64,000 bases of DNA from Paenibacillus tritici (GCF_013204885.1 NZ_JABMKX010000002.1:310001-374000), one strand, 5' to 3'. Positions 39,150-48,238 are shown, numbered from the stretch's first letter. Program-made: numbers and translations. The notes: generated by a model from the letters alone, not told the origin.

Positions 39150-39509
39150 ATGCTGATTGCTTACGATTCCAAGACTGGCAACGTTAGAAGGTTCATCAAT
39201 AAACTGAAGCTTCCCGCTGTTCAAATCGAAGAGCATATGACGATCGACGAGCCTTACGTGCTTGTTACATACACCACCGGATTTGGACAGATTCCAGAGA
39301 AGGTATCCTCATTCTTAGAGAAGAACCATTCCAGGCTCAAAGGCATCGCCGCGAGCGGCAACAAAAACTGGGGTGAGCTATATGCGCACAGCGCAGATCT
39401 GATTGCACAGCGTTACAACGTACCGGTGGTCGGCAAGTTTGAATTGTCGGGAACATTTGGTGATGTACAGCGCATAAAACAGGAGGTGGACCGGGTTGCG
39501 GCATATTGA
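39150..39509 (+). CDS. nrdI: Class Ib ribonucleotide reductase flavodoxin NrdI
   Basis: The 119-residue product starts at an ATG after ATAGGAGG. It has a flavodoxin-like beginning (MLIAYDSKTGNVRRFI), the FMN loop TYTTGFGQIPEKV, and ASGNKNWGELYA. NrdI supplies the oxidant that builds the Mn(III)2-tyrosyl radical cofactor of NrdF. It overlaps nrdE by 14 bp. No nrdH is present in the operon, so the electron donor is encoded elsewhere. Confidence 0.93.
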   Translation: MLIAYDSKTGNVRRFINKLKLPAVQIEEHMTIDEPYVLVTYTTGFGQIPEKVSSFLEKNHSRLKGIAASGNKNWGELYAHSADLIAQRYNVPVVGKFELSGTFGDVQRIKQEVDRVAAY

Positions 39510-41580
39510 ACTGAACAACATGTTGATGAAGAGAGACGAAAGCGGCTTTTTCCAATTGGATAAGGACCAGGAGGCGGTAGCCGAGTTCATGCGGGATGTG
39601 GAGCGGCGCAGCCTGACCTTCACAACTACCAAAGCGAAGATTGATTATATGATTGCCAATGATTACTACGAGGACCTGTATGACCGTTATTCTGCGGCTG
39701 AGATGGAGGATGTCTACCGGATTGCCCACGAATATAATTTCCAGTTCCCTTCCTATATGGCGGCTTCCAAGTTCTATACGGACTATGCTGTCAAAAGTAA
39801 TGACCGCAAGCAGTACCTGGAGCATTATCCGGACCGTGTAGCTGTCGTAGCCTTGCATCTGGGACGCGGCAATGTGGAGACGGCCCGTACACTGGCCCGC
39901 TCGATGATGGAGCAGCGCCTGCAGCCTGCTACGCCAACCTTCCTCAATGCCGGCAAAAGCCGCCGCGGTGAGATGGTCTCCTGCTTCCTGCTGGAGATGG
40001 ACGATTCGCTGAATTCGATCAACTATGTGCTGAACACCTGCATGCAGCTGTCGAAGATCGGCGGCGGTGTTGCCGTCAATCTGTCCAAGCTGCGATCGCG
40101 CGGCGAGACGATTAAGGGTGTCGAGGATGCGGCCAAAGGCATCATGCCTGTCCTGAAGCTCATGGAAGACGGCTTCTCCTACGCCGACCAGATGGGTCAG
40201 CGCAAGGGTTCGGGCGCGGCTTATTATAATATTTTTGGCTGGGATGTACTCGAATTCCTGGACAGCAAGAAGATCAACGCCGACGAACGGACACGCCTGA
40301 AGACGTTGTCTATCGGCCTGATCGTGCCTAACCGCTTCTACAAGCTCGCACAGGATAATCAGCCGCTGCATGTGTTCGCTCCTTATACAGTCTATCAGGC
40401 GTACGGTACGCATCTGGATGACATGGATCTGGACGTCATGTACGACACCCTGCTCGCCGATCCGCGGGTGAAGAAAAGAATCGCCATGAGCGCACGCGAC
40501 ATGCTGACCAAGATCGCCATGATCCAGCTTGAATCGGGCTACCCATATATTATGAACAAGAGCAACGCCAACGCTGCTCATGCCCTGCGGAATGTGGGCC
40601 AGATCAAGATGTCCAACCTGTGCACCGAGATTTTCCAGTTGCAGGAGACTTCGGAGATCAATGATTACGGGCAAGAGGATGCCATCCGCCGCGATATTAG
40701 CTGCAACCTGGCTTCACTGAATATCGTGAATGTGATGGAGCACGGCAAGATCCGTGAATCCGTACATGAAGGGATGCTGGCATTGACTGCGGTCAGTGAT
40801 ATGACTACGGTCTCCAACGCTCCGGGCGTAGCCAAAGCGAACAAGGAGATGCACTCCGTGGGTCTGGGCGTGATGAATCTGCATGGATACTTTGCCAAGA
40901 ACAAGGTGGCTTATGAGAGTGAGCAGGCCCGTGATTTCGCCCGTACCTTCTTCATGACGATGAACTATCATTCGATTGAGAAAAGTATGGAGATCGCCGC
41001 CGAGACCGGTGAGACCTTCTATGGCTTCGAGCAGTCCGACTACGCCAGCGGCGTGTATTTCGACCGTTATCTGACTACAGACTACCGTCCGGTTACGGCA
41101 AAAGCGCAGGAGCTGTTCGAGGGGATCTACATTCCTACCACCGAGGATTGGAAAGAGCTGCGTGACAAGGTTATGCAGAACGGATTGTACCATGCCTACC
41201 GTCTGGCGATTGCGCCTACAGCGAGCATCTCGTACATCCAGAATGCCACCTCCAGCGTAATGCCGATTGTAGAGCAGATCGAGACCCGCACCTATGCCAA
41301 CTCGACCACCTACTACCCGATGCCTTACCTGCGTCCGGACAATGTGTTCTATTATAAATCCGCCTACCAGATGGACCAGTTTAAGGTGATTGATCTGATT
41401 GCGGAAATTCAGCCCCATATCGACCAGGGCATCTCGACGGTCCTGCATGTGAACAGTGATGTAACGACACGTGAGCTGGCACGCTCTTACCTGTATGCGG
41501 CGCACAAGGGACTGAAATCCCTGTACTACACCCGGACCAATAAACTGTCTGTCGAGGAATGCCTGTCCTGCTCTATCTAA
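39496..41580 (+). CDS. nrdE: Class Ib ribonucleotide reductase alpha subunit
   Basis: The start is a TTG at 39496, 9 nt after AGGAGG and inside the nrdI 3' end. The 694-residue product has redox cysteines C163 (GEMVSCFLLE) and C403 (DISCNLASLN), the thiyl-radical cysteine C376 (SNLCTEIFQ) and the C-terminal relay pair ECLSC (C689, C692). It reduces ribonucleoside diphosphates to deoxy forms. The short N-terminus lacks the dATP-binding cone, as is usual for class Ib. Confidence 0.96.
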   Translation: MRHIELNNMLMKRDESGFFQLDKDQEAVAEFMRDVERRSLTFTTTKAKIDYMIANDYYEDLYDRYSAAEMEDVYRIAHEYNFQFPSYMAASKFYTDYAVKSNDRKQYLEHYPDRVAVVALHLGRGNVETARTLARSMMEQRLQPATPTFLNAGKSRRGEMVSCFLLEMDDSLNSINYVLNTCMQLSKIGGGVAVNLSKLRSRGETIKGVEDAAKGIMPVLKLMEDGFSYADQMGQRKGSGAAYYNIFGWDVLEFLDSKKINADERTRLKTLSIGLIVPNRFYKLAQDNQPLHVFAPYTVYQAYGTHLDDMDLDVMYDTLLADPRVKKRIAMSARDMLTKIAMIQLESGYPYIMNKSNANAAHALRNVGQIKMSNLCTEIFQLQETSEINDYGQEDAIRRDISCNLASLNIVNVMEHGKIRESVHEGMLALTAVSDMTTVSNAPGVAKANKEMHSVGLGVMNLHGYFAKNKVAYESEQARDFARTFFMTMNYHSIEKSMEIAAETGETFYGFEQSDYASGVYFDRYLTTDYRPVTAKAQELFEGIYIPTTEDWKELRDKVMQNGLYHAYRLAIAPTASISYIQNATSSVMPIVEQIETRTYANSTTYYPMPYLRPDNVFYYKSAYQMDQFKVIDLIAEIQPHIDQGISTVLHVNSDVTTRELARSYLYAAHKGLKSLYYTRTNKLSVEECLSCSI

Positions 41581-41617
41581 GAGCGGGCACGGGTACAGAA
41601 AGGGAGAATATACGATT

Positions 41618-42577
41618 ATGAGCGCAATCCAAGCCGTGAACTGGAACCGTCCCGACGACGATTTCTCGCTGATGTTCTGGAATCAGAATATTATGCAGTT
41701 CTGGACCGACGACGAAATTCCATTATCCGATGACAAAATGTCCTGGCTCACGCTGAGTGAGATCGAAAAGGACTCCTATATGAAGGTGCTGGGCGGATTG
41801 ACCCTGCTGGATACGATTCAGGGCGGCGTGGGTATGCCGCAGATTATGGAGCATGTGGACGGCTTGCAGCGCAAGGCGGTTCTCGGCTTCATGGGGATGA
41901 TGGAGCAGATTCATGCGAAATCCTACAGCAGTATTTTCACCACACTGGCTTCCACCGAGCAGATTGACGGGATCTTCCGCTGGGTGGAGGACAACACGTT
42001 CCTGCAGTTCAAGGCAGCGACGATCTCTGAATATTATTCTAAGATTGAAACGAAGAAAGACCTCTATCTGGCGATGTCCGCATCGGTTCTGCTGGAGAGC
42101 TACCTGTTCTATAGCGGCTTCTTCTACCCGCTCTATCTGGCCGGACAAGGCAAAATGACCTGCAGCGGCGAGATCATCGACCTGATCCTGCGCGATGAGA
42201 GCATCCACGGCGTCTATGTCGGCGTGCTTGCCCAGGAGATTTTCGAAGAGCTGTCCGAAGAGGACCAGAGCGATGTCTACCAGACCCTGGTGGGTCTGCT
42301 GCGCCTGCTGCATGCAAATGAGGAGCAATACACCGAGCAGATCTACGCGCCGATTGGTCTGGTGGAGGAAGTGAAGACGTTCCTGCGCTACAATGCCAAC
42401 AAGGCGATGATGAACCTCGGCCATGATCCGCTGTTCGATGAAGAAGAGATCAACCCGATCGTGCAGAACGGGATCAGCACCCACACCAAGCAGCATGACT
42501 TCTTCTCGAAGAAGGGCAACGGGTATGTGCGGGCTATGAATGTGGAGCCTTTGCGGGATGAGGATTTTAAGTTTTAA
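41618..42577 (+). CDS. nrdF: Class Ib ribonucleotide reductase beta subunit
   Basis: The 319-residue ferritin-like product has metal ligands D65, E96, H99, E160, E194 and H197 (LTLLDTIQGG, EQIHAKSYS, LESYLFY, RDESIHGVY). The radical tyrosine is Y103. It houses the dimetal-tyrosyl radical that NrdI helps to generate. It lies 37 bp after nrdE in the nrdI-nrdE-nrdF operon. AAAGGGAG precedes the ATG. Confidence 0.96.
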   Translation: MSAIQAVNWNRPDDDFSLMFWNQNIMQFWTDDEIPLSDDKMSWLTLSEIEKDSYMKVLGGLTLLDTIQGGVGMPQIMEHVDGLQRKAVLGFMGMMEQIHAKSYSSIFTTLASTEQIDGIFRWVEDNTFLQFKAATISEYYSKIETKKDLYLAMSASVLLESYLFYSGFFYPLYLAGQGKMTCSGEIIDLILRDESIHGVYVGVLAQEIFEELSEEDQSDVYQTLVGLLRLLHANEEQYTEQIYAPIGLVEEVKTFLRYNANKAMMNLGHDPLFDEEEINPIVQNGISTHTKQHDFFSKKGNGYVRAMNVEPLRDEDFKF

Positions 42578-42582
42578 GTGGG

Positions 42583-42788
42583 TAGATTGAACTTGTAAAT
42601 ACCGATTCCGGGATAATCGTGGCTCCAGAGAAGTTTTGGACTTCCGGCCGCTGTTGTATACAGATTTCCTTGATTAGACCGCTGTTCGCGGTAGAAATCC
42701 GTATACAAAGGCGGACGCTAACGCTCCTACAGTTCCAAAATTCCCTTCCGCCACTTACCCTTTATTTGTAATTAACAAGTTCAATCTA
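42583..42788. repeat. 206-bp fold-back element, copy 1
   Basis: Outer inverted repeats TAGATTGAACTTGT and ACAAGTTCAATCTA (14 bp perfect) enclose AGTTTTGGAC/GTTCCAAAATT arms, a 15-bp inner stem (42654-42668 with 42694-42708, one mismatch) and a CCGC/GCGG mini-hairpin at the tip. The whole 206 bp can fold back on itself. It lies directly after nrdF and before the terminator. A second copy is at 57324-57488. Confidence 0.8.
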
Positions 42789-42805
42789 TAGGATAGTATG
42801 TATAA

Positions 42806-42847
42806 AAAGCCCCCGTCAGCTTGGACAAGCTGACGGGGGCTTTTTTT
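42806..42847 (+). terminator. Strong terminator of nrdIEF
   Basis: A 15-bp stem (AAGCCCCCGTCAGCTT with its exact complement) and a 4-nt loop are followed by seven T. It lies 229 bp past nrdF because the fold-back element lies between them. Confidence 0.92.
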
Positions 42848-42914
42848 GTGAGACACAGTTCTAGGCCCTGCGAAGGTCCTGAGTAAACATCGAAACCCAA
42901 GCTCCACTTTTCAC

Positions 42915-42949
42915 TGAAACGGTACCGTCCCCAAAAGGAAGGCAAAGCC
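42915..42949 (+). repeat. GGTACC/GGCAAAGCC motif, copy 2
   Basis: TGAAACGGTACC, GTCC, AAAAGGA and GGCAAAGCC occur in the same order as in the reverse-strand copy at 33435-33470. The centre ACGGTACCGT is a 10-bp palindrome here. It lies 80 bp upstream of the alpha/beta hydrolase gene, in the 451-bp gap that also holds the fold-back element and the nrd terminator. Confidence 0.6.
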
Positions 42950-43028
42950 GAATCTATATATGAGACCATACGGGTGTTGAGACGTAGGAGTAGGGATGGG
43001 TATTTTTACAAGAATGAGGTGTGGTGGT

Positions 43029-43829
43029 ATGGCCTTACATATTCAAGAATACGGGGATCGGAGCGCGGATTGTCTGATGATCTTCCTGCATGGCGGCGGC
43101 GTGAGCGGCTGGATGTGGGAGAAGCAGGTTAAGGCTTTTGCCCGCTACCACTGTGCGGTACCCGATCTGCCCGGACACGGGCTAAGTTCAGATGCACCTG
43201 AATTCTCTATCCGCAGCAGTGCAGCAGAACTGCTCCAATGGATTGAAGACCACGCTGGCGGCAAGAAAGTCGTCGTTATAGGCTTTTCGCTGGGCGCACA
43301 AGTGTTGACTCAAATGCTGGGCATGCAGCCTGCGCTCATTGATTATGCCATCATTAACAGTGCTCTGGTCAGACCGGTCTCCTATGCTGCAAGATGGATC
43401 AGACCGGCTGCCAGATTATCCTTCCCCCTGATCCAATACAGATGGTTCTCCAGGCTTCAGGCCAAGACACTATATCTGGGCGATGAATACCTGGAGCGGT
43501 ATTATGAAGAGAGCTGCCGGATGCAGCCTGAGACCCTGATCACCGTGCTGGAAGAGAATATGTCATTCTCCATCCCCCCCGGGTTCAGCGAGGCCGCAGG
43601 CAAGATATTAGTAACCGTCGGCGAGCAAGAAAAAGCTGTGATGAAGCAATCCGCCCAAGACCTTGTTGACGCGAGCTCCCACTGTATCGGCGTGATGATC
43701 CCCGGGGTTGGACACGGAGTCTCTCTGGCGAGGCCAGAGCTTTTCAACGGGCTGGTGGATGCCTGGATACACGACAGGGATCTGCCCGGGGGATATATAA
43801 GAATGGCAGCCGATCGCCCCCGGAAGTAA
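43029..43829 (+). CDS. Alpha/beta hydrolase
   Basis: The start was set at the ATG at 43029 (MALHIQEYGD); an in-frame ATG at 42996 with GTAGGAG is an alternative. The 266-residue product has the oxyanion-hole motif FLHGGGVSGWMW, the nucleophile elbow GFSLGA with S87 and a late GVGHGV supplying the catalytic His. These features define the alpha/beta hydrolase fold, but the substrate cannot be told. It is a single gene whose stop lies 3 bp from the stop of the converging permease gene, with no terminator between. Confidence 0.85.
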   Translation: MALHIQEYGDRSADCLMIFLHGGGVSGWMWEKQVKAFARYHCAVPDLPGHGLSSDAPEFSIRSSAAELLQWIEDHAGGKKVVVIGFSLGAQVLTQMLGMQPALIDYAIINSALVRPVSYAARWIRPAARLSFPLIQYRWFSRLQAKTLYLGDEYLERYYEESCRMQPETLITVLEENMSFSIPPGFSEAAGKILVTVGEQEKAVMKQSAQDLVDASSHCIGVMIPGVGHGVSLARPELFNGLVDAWIHDRDLPGGYIRMAADRPRK

Positions 43830-43832
43830 TCT

Positions 43833-44594
43833 CTAGTTCAGATCCTCCTTCAGCTTATACCTGACGGCAAGGATGCCAAATAATAGAATGGCTGCGGCCG
43901 CAACGCCAAACGTATGCACTATGTCAGCTGTACTATTGAAATCCTTGACCCGCACAAGCGTATTGATCAGCAGATATTTGCTCAGATGAATGCCGGTAAG
44001 CTGAGCCTCCAGGGCCGCCAACACCATGCCGATCACATTCAGTGCCAGAATAAATCCCGCGCTCAGGCTGATGAGCAGGTTTTTGGCGATCATGGCAATA
44101 CAGAGAATAAGGATCGAGAACGCCCAGTGCAGCAGGAATTGGCCGATTAGCAGTGTAATGAGTGTGGCAAGGTCCCCCAGAGCCGTATGGTCAAAAAACA
44201 GCCTTCTTCCGGCCCCGTCAGCAATCAGCATCGTCAGAAACATCATCGCCACAAAAATGGCGAGAATGATCAATTTTGAGCATACGGAGTGGAGTCTTGC
44301 GTTACGCATGGAAATGTAATTTTTGTGGAAGCCGGAATTAAATTCGCTCATATAAAAATAGATCGTGAACACCGCAATATAGATCAGCATCCATGAAGGC
44401 GGCTGCGAGATGTTATACTGGATGAATTCGCTCTCCGTTAAGCGGCTGACTGGAATAGCACCCTCCACCGGCTGCTCGTATTTCTTCATCATGAAGATGC
44501 CGAAGATTTGAAAAGCGCAGAACAACAGCAGCAGCAGATACATCATTCTATTTCTCCCGAACCGGTGCAGGTCCATCTTAAGCAGATTAATCAT
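43833..44594 (-). CDS. ABC-2 type transporter permease (BcrB-like)
   Basis: The start is the ATG at 44594 (MINLLKMDLHRFGR), with AGGTG 6 nt upstream, overlapping the ATPase stop by 8 bp. The 253-residue product has about six membrane helices and a soluble loop after the first (KKYEQPVEGAIPVSRLTE). Such permeases pair with the adjacent ATPase to export or expel peptides such as bacitracin or lantibiotics. It is the last gene of a leftward unit: kinase, regulator, ATPase, permease. Confidence 0.82.
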   Translation of the reverse strand: MINLLKMDLHRFGRNRMMYLLLLLFCAFQIFGIFMMKKYEQPVEGAIPVSRLTESEFIQYNISQPPSWMLIYIAVFTIYFYMSEFNSGFHKNYISMRNARLHSVCSKLIILAIFVAMMFLTMLIADGAGRRLFFDHTALGDLATLITLLIGQFLLHWAFSILILCIAMIAKNLLISLSAGFILALNVIGMVLAALEAQLTGIHLSKYLLINTLVRVKDFNSTADIVHTFGVAAAAILLFGILAVRYKLKEDLN

Positions 44595-45513
44595 GCCGTT
44601 CACCTGCACTTTCCGTGCGTTCCAGAAAATATTGCTCCAGGCTCTGCTTGTGCTTTGCTATGGAATCTATCATTATCCCCTGCTCCGACAGCACCTTGAC
44701 GATCTGCCGGATGTGGATATTCTCGTCATATACATACACCGTCCGGCTGTCCACCACCTTATATTTCGTGATATTCAGCTCGCGCTCCAGCACCGGAAGG
44801 GCTGCCCGGGCTTCCTCCACTCCAAGCTCAATCCGTTCCTCGCAGCGCTGCTGCAATTCTTCCCGCGAGAGAACCTCGATGAACTCTCCCTGATGAATAA
44901 TGACGTATTTGGTGGCGATCTTCGATAGCTCCTCCAGGATATGGCTGGAGATCAGAATCGTTAAGCCCGCTGTGTTCAGCTCCAGAATCAACTGCCGTAT
45001 CTCCACAATGCCCTGCGGGTCCAGCCCGTTAATCGGCTCATCCAGAATCAGCACATCGGGACTGCCGAGCAATGCCACCGCTATCCCCAGCCGCTGCCTC
45101 ATACCCATGGAATAGCTTTTAACTTTGGCAGTATTCTTGCTATCGAGTCCTACCAGCTGCAGCAATTTCTCTATCGCCGCGTTCCTGTCCCCCAGACCAT
45201 ACGCCATGGCGAGCAGATTCAAATTCTCGTAAGCTGAAACATTCGGGTATAACCCGGGATTCTCAATCAGTACACCCATCCGCTCGAAAAAAGACTGCTC
45301 CCCAGCCGCAGCACGGTTGAAGAAATGCAGCTCTCCCGAGGTCGGATACACGAGTCCGCCGATCATCTTCAGCAGGGTGGATTTACCCGCCCCGTTCCTC
45401 CCGATGATCCCGACAATCTCCCCTCTGTAAATCTTGAGATCGGCATTTCGTACCGCCGTTTTCGATTTGTACATCTTGGTAAGTCCGCATATTTCAATCA
45501 TGCAATCTGTCAT
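44587..45513 (-). CDS. ABC transporter ATP-binding protein (BcrA-like)
   Basis: The start is the ATG at 45513 (MTDCMIEICGLTK), 8 nt after AAGGAGG. The 308-residue product has Walker A GRNGAGKST, the signature SYSMGMRQRLGIA and Walker B VLILDEPINGLD. A switch His follows (SSHILEEL). A C-terminal extension of about 80 residues ends EQYFLERTES, as in BcrA-type resistance ATPases. It powers the permease encoded next to it. Confidence 0.9.
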   Translation of the reverse strand: MTDCMIEICGLTKMYKSKTAVRNADLKIYRGEIVGIIGRNGAGKSTLLKMIGGLVYPTSGELHFFNRAAAGEQSFFERMGVLIENPGLYPNVSAYENLNLLAMAYGLGDRNAAIEKLLQLVGLDSKNTAKVKSYSMGMRQRLGIAVALLGSPDVLILDEPINGLDPQGIVEIRQLILELNTAGLTILISSHILEELSKIATKYVIIHQGEFIEVLSREELQQRCEERIELGVEEARAALPVLERELNITKYKVVDSRTVYVYDENIHIRQIVKVLSEQGIMIDSIAKHKQSLEQYFLERTESAGERHD

Positions 45514-45595
45514 GGCTGCCACCTCCTTACCCTAAGTTAACAGGATGAAGACTAAGATATCGCCAATAAAAGGTTAAGAAAGTTCAAAGCTGTGC

Positions 45596-46309
45596 TCATC
45601 TGCTCAGCCTGAAGCCGATGCCCCAGATCGTATCAATATAGGCTTCACTGTCATGCGGTTTGATTTTGTTGCGGATATTGCTGATATGTACGGTTATGGT
45701 TTTGTCCTCCCCCAGATAGACCTCGTTCCAGGCGAGCTCATAGAGATCCTGCTTGGTGAACACGCGGGTAGGATTCTTAAGCAGCAGTTCTACAATTCTG
45801 TATTCCTGCCGGGTCAGATTAAGCGCTGTTCCGTGAATTCGCACACTGTAATCCACACTATCCAGCACCAGATTCTTATGTCTGAATTCATTCACCGGCT
45901 CCTCCCCAGTTGTTCGCTGGATATGGACATGGATGCGGGCAATCAGCTCCTCCAGCTCAAAGGGCTTGGTCACATAATCATCCGCGCCCAGCGTGAACAG
46001 ATTCAGCTTATGATCGAGCTGGTCCTTGGCCGAGAGGATAATTACCGGAGTCCCGGAATTCCGCTCCTTGCGCAGGCTGTGCATGAACGCCTCCCCGGAC
46101 AACCCCGGCAGCATCAGATCCAGCACGATCAGGTGATACTCCCGCTCCGCCAGGTTCAGCAGCCCTTCACTGCCCGAATAAGCGCGGGTGCACAGAAATC
46201 CTGCGGCGGTAAGCCCGTCATGGATAATCCCGTTAATATGCTCGTCATCCTCAACGATGAGAATTCGCCTGCGGTTCCCGTCCCTGCTGCCGTTAACATT
46301 AGTGTACAT
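45596..46309 (-). CDS. OmpR-family response regulator
   Basis: The start is the third codon of the frame (ATG at 46309), 7 nt after AAGGAG; it lies inside the 3' end of the kinase gene. The 237-residue product has a receiver domain with the acidic pair ILIVEDDEH, phosphorylated Asp in LIVLDLMLPG and Lys in YVTKPFE. A winged-helix output domain follows (LTRQEYRIVELLLKNPTRVFT, ITVHISNIRNKI). It probably controls the adjacent ABC transporter genes. Confidence 0.92.
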   Translation of the reverse strand: MYTNVNGSRDGNRRRILIVEDDEHINGIIHDGLTAAGFLCTRAYSGSEGLLNLAEREYHLIVLDLMLPGLSGEAFMHSLRKERNSGTPVIILSAKDQLDHKLNLFTLGADDYVTKPFELEELIARIHVHIQRTTGEEPVNEFRHKNLVLDSVDYSVRIHGTALNLTRQEYRIVELLLKNPTRVFTKQDLYELAWNEVYLGEDKTITVHISNIRNKIKPHDSEAYIDTIWGIGFRLSR

Positions 46310-47192
46310 GGGCATACTCCTTTCCCGTTGTCTTGAAGGCTATGCTAATCCTGAAGGTATCCGCTGTACATTCGGCCTCTGCGTATCCGTTCATTTTCTC
46401 GATCAGCGCCTTCACAATCGAAAGTCCAAGACCGGAGGAATGGAGGGTACGCGACGGATCTTCTTTGTAAAAGCGGGTAAATATCTTCTCCGTATCCACT
46501 GTACTGCCCGCCTTCAGCCGGTTAGTGAAGCGTATACACAGCGTATCCTGCCTATCCTGGACTTCGACCGAAAGCGGGCCTGCCCCGTGGATGAAATAGT
46601 TGCCGATAATATTGGAGAATATTCGCTCTATAGCATTCGTATCCCCCATGACCAGCGCGGACCGCTCCGGCAGCCGGAGTTCAGGCTCCTCCCCGGAACG
46701 GGTGAAGTCATCAAGGAAGGTGAACAGATTCCGCTTCAGCACCTCCATAACCTCAACCGGCTGCAGCTCAAACACATATTCAGGATTCTGCAGCTTCGTA
46801 TACAGAAACAGCTCATCCACCAGCTTGATGATCTGCTGTATTCTCGACTGGGCAAGCCTTACATACTGGCTCTTCTCCTGCTCCGCCCCCGCCCGCAGCG
46901 CCAATTGAAGATAACCGTCCAGGGAAGTGAGCGGCGTCCGGATATCATGGGAGAGACTAATAATCGTAGAGTTCATCTCCTGATTCTTGCGGCTGAACTG
47001 CTCATCCATAGCTCTCTGGCGGCTCAGCAGCATATTGCACTCCCGGACCAGCCTGTCGATCTCCCTCGGCTTCAATTGCGTAGCTACAAACTTACGGGAT
47101 TGATGCTCCATAATAAAAGACAGTTGACTGCTGATCTGCTTAATCTGGCTTTTGTAGTTCAGCAGGTAGAGCGTCTGGAATATCAGCAGCAT
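46299..47192 (-). CDS. Sensor histidine kinase with short N-terminal helix
   Basis: The 297-residue frame from the ATG at 47192 starts within a membrane helix (MLLIFQTLYLL). A linker with ISSQLSFIMEHQSRKF follows, then the phosphorylated His in SLSHDIRTPLTSLDGYLQL and the ATP-binding boxes N (ERIFSNIIGNYFIH), G1/F and G2 (SSGLGLSIVKAL). The frame stays open about 25 codons upstream, where PILIVLAGL would complete a helix, but no ATG, GTG or TTG occurs there. The true start may be non-standard. It is coupled to the regulator by overlap. Confidence 0.88.
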   Translation of the reverse strand: MLLIFQTLYLLNYKSQIKQISSQLSFIMEHQSRKFVATQLKPREIDRLVRECNMLLSRQRAMDEQFSRKNQEMNSTIISLSHDIRTPLTSLDGYLQLALRAGAEQEKSQYVRLAQSRIQQIIKLVDELFLYTKLQNPEYVFELQPVEVMEVLKRNLFTFLDDFTRSGEEPELRLPERSALVMGDTNAIERIFSNIIGNYFIHGAGPLSVEVQDRQDTLCIRFTNRLKAGSTVDTEKIFTRFYKEDPSRTLHSSGLGLSIVKALIEKMNGYAEAECTADTFRISIAFKTTGKEYAHVH

Positions 47193-47338
47193 TAAGAGTC
47201 CTGCCAGGACAATAAGGATAGGATCACTTCCTTTCTTATGAATCTTATTATATACGATTTTGATTTACCTTTATCATTGTCGCTACACACAAAGTAGCGC
47301 GCGCCGATTGAATATGACGCACGCTGACTCCTTAACTT

Positions 47339-48238
47339 TTAATACTTGATTTTCACATTTTCAAGCTCTCCATTTAATACCTGAATGCGTTCAATTATGA
47401 ATCTCGCACACTTTTTAAATAGAATATCATTACCAATGTAATTAGATCTTATGAAATAATTATTTAATCTTAGAAGGGAGTTATGAAGGAAAAATATAAA
47501 TGCTTTTAAATTCATTTGATTTTTGAGCGTTTTTTCTTCCATTATTTTAATGATTTCAATTAAGTCACTCATTCTTCTCGGATTATCATAATTGGTACAT
47601 AATGAACCTGACCTTCTTTTATAATGATACAGTGCTTCAGCAATATATTGCACAGAATGTACAGATCGAAAGTATTCATAACAAACCAGCAGATCTTCGT
47701 ATATTAATCCTTCTGGAAAACATATTTCTCTCAACTGAAACACAGATGTTCTAAATAGTTTATTCCAAATGAAACCGGAAACATTTCTTTGCTCAAGAAT
47801 ATTCAGACAGGCAGCTTCCCCTGATACCGTGCTGTAATAAGGAGAATCCTCAGTAAACTCTCCATTATAAGAAACTCTCACACCACAAACTACTGCATCA
47901 ATATTTTCATTCATATACCCGATCATAATTTTGCAGTAGTCCCTATCAATTGTATCGTCACAATCAACAAAACAAACATATTCTCCTGTGCAATAACTAA
48001 GCCCCTTATTTCTGGCACTACTAACGCCTTGATTTTTTTGTTCAACTAGTAAAACCCTACTGTCTTTTTCCATGTATAACTCAATATATTTTTTGGTATT
48101 ATCAGTAGAACCATCATCAACCACTATTATTTCCAAATTATTGTATGATTGATTAATCAAACATTCCAGACAAGTTTCAATATATGCTTCTCCATTAAAA
48201 ACCGGCACAATAATTGTTGTTTTATGGTTATTTTTCAA
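47339..48238 (-). CDS. Family 2 glycosyltransferase, AT-rich
   Basis: The 299-residue product starts at a TTG after AGGAGGG. It has a GT-A fold: TTIIVPVFNGEAYIETCLECL, IIVVDDGSTDNT, ARNKGLSYCTGEYVCFVDCDD with the metal-binding DxD, then the C-terminal variable region. Such enzymes add sugars from nucleotide donors to surface polysaccharides. Base composition is much more AT-rich than all neighbours and codons favour A/T, which suggests recent acquisition. No other polysaccharide gene lies beside it. A small hairpin (CGCTAC/GTAGCG, 47281-47298) follows it. Confidence 0.88.
   Translation of the reverse strand: MKNNHKTTIIVPVFNGEAYIETCLECLINQSYNNLEIIVVDDGSTDNTKKYIELYMEKDSRVLLVEQKNQGVSSARNKGLSYCTGEYVCFVDCDDTIDRDYCKIMIGYMNENIDAVVCGVRVSYNGEFTEDSPYYSTVSGEAACLNILEQRNVSGFIWNKLFRTSVFQLREICFPEGLIYEDLLVCYEYFRSVHSVQYIAEALYHYKRRSGSLCTNYDNPRRMSDLIEIIKIMEEKTLKNQMNLKAFIFFLHNSLLRLNNYFIRSNYIGNDILFKKCARFIIERIQVLNGELENVKIKY

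Noticed and set aside
39337..40674. 445-codon frame opposite nrdI/nrdE
   Set aside because: Antisense to nrdE, which has all catalytic cysteines; no independent evidence.
42583..42788. Insertion sequence
   Set aside because: The terminal inverted repeats looked IS-like, but only about 180 bp lies between them with no transposase frame, and the outer repeats differ between copies.
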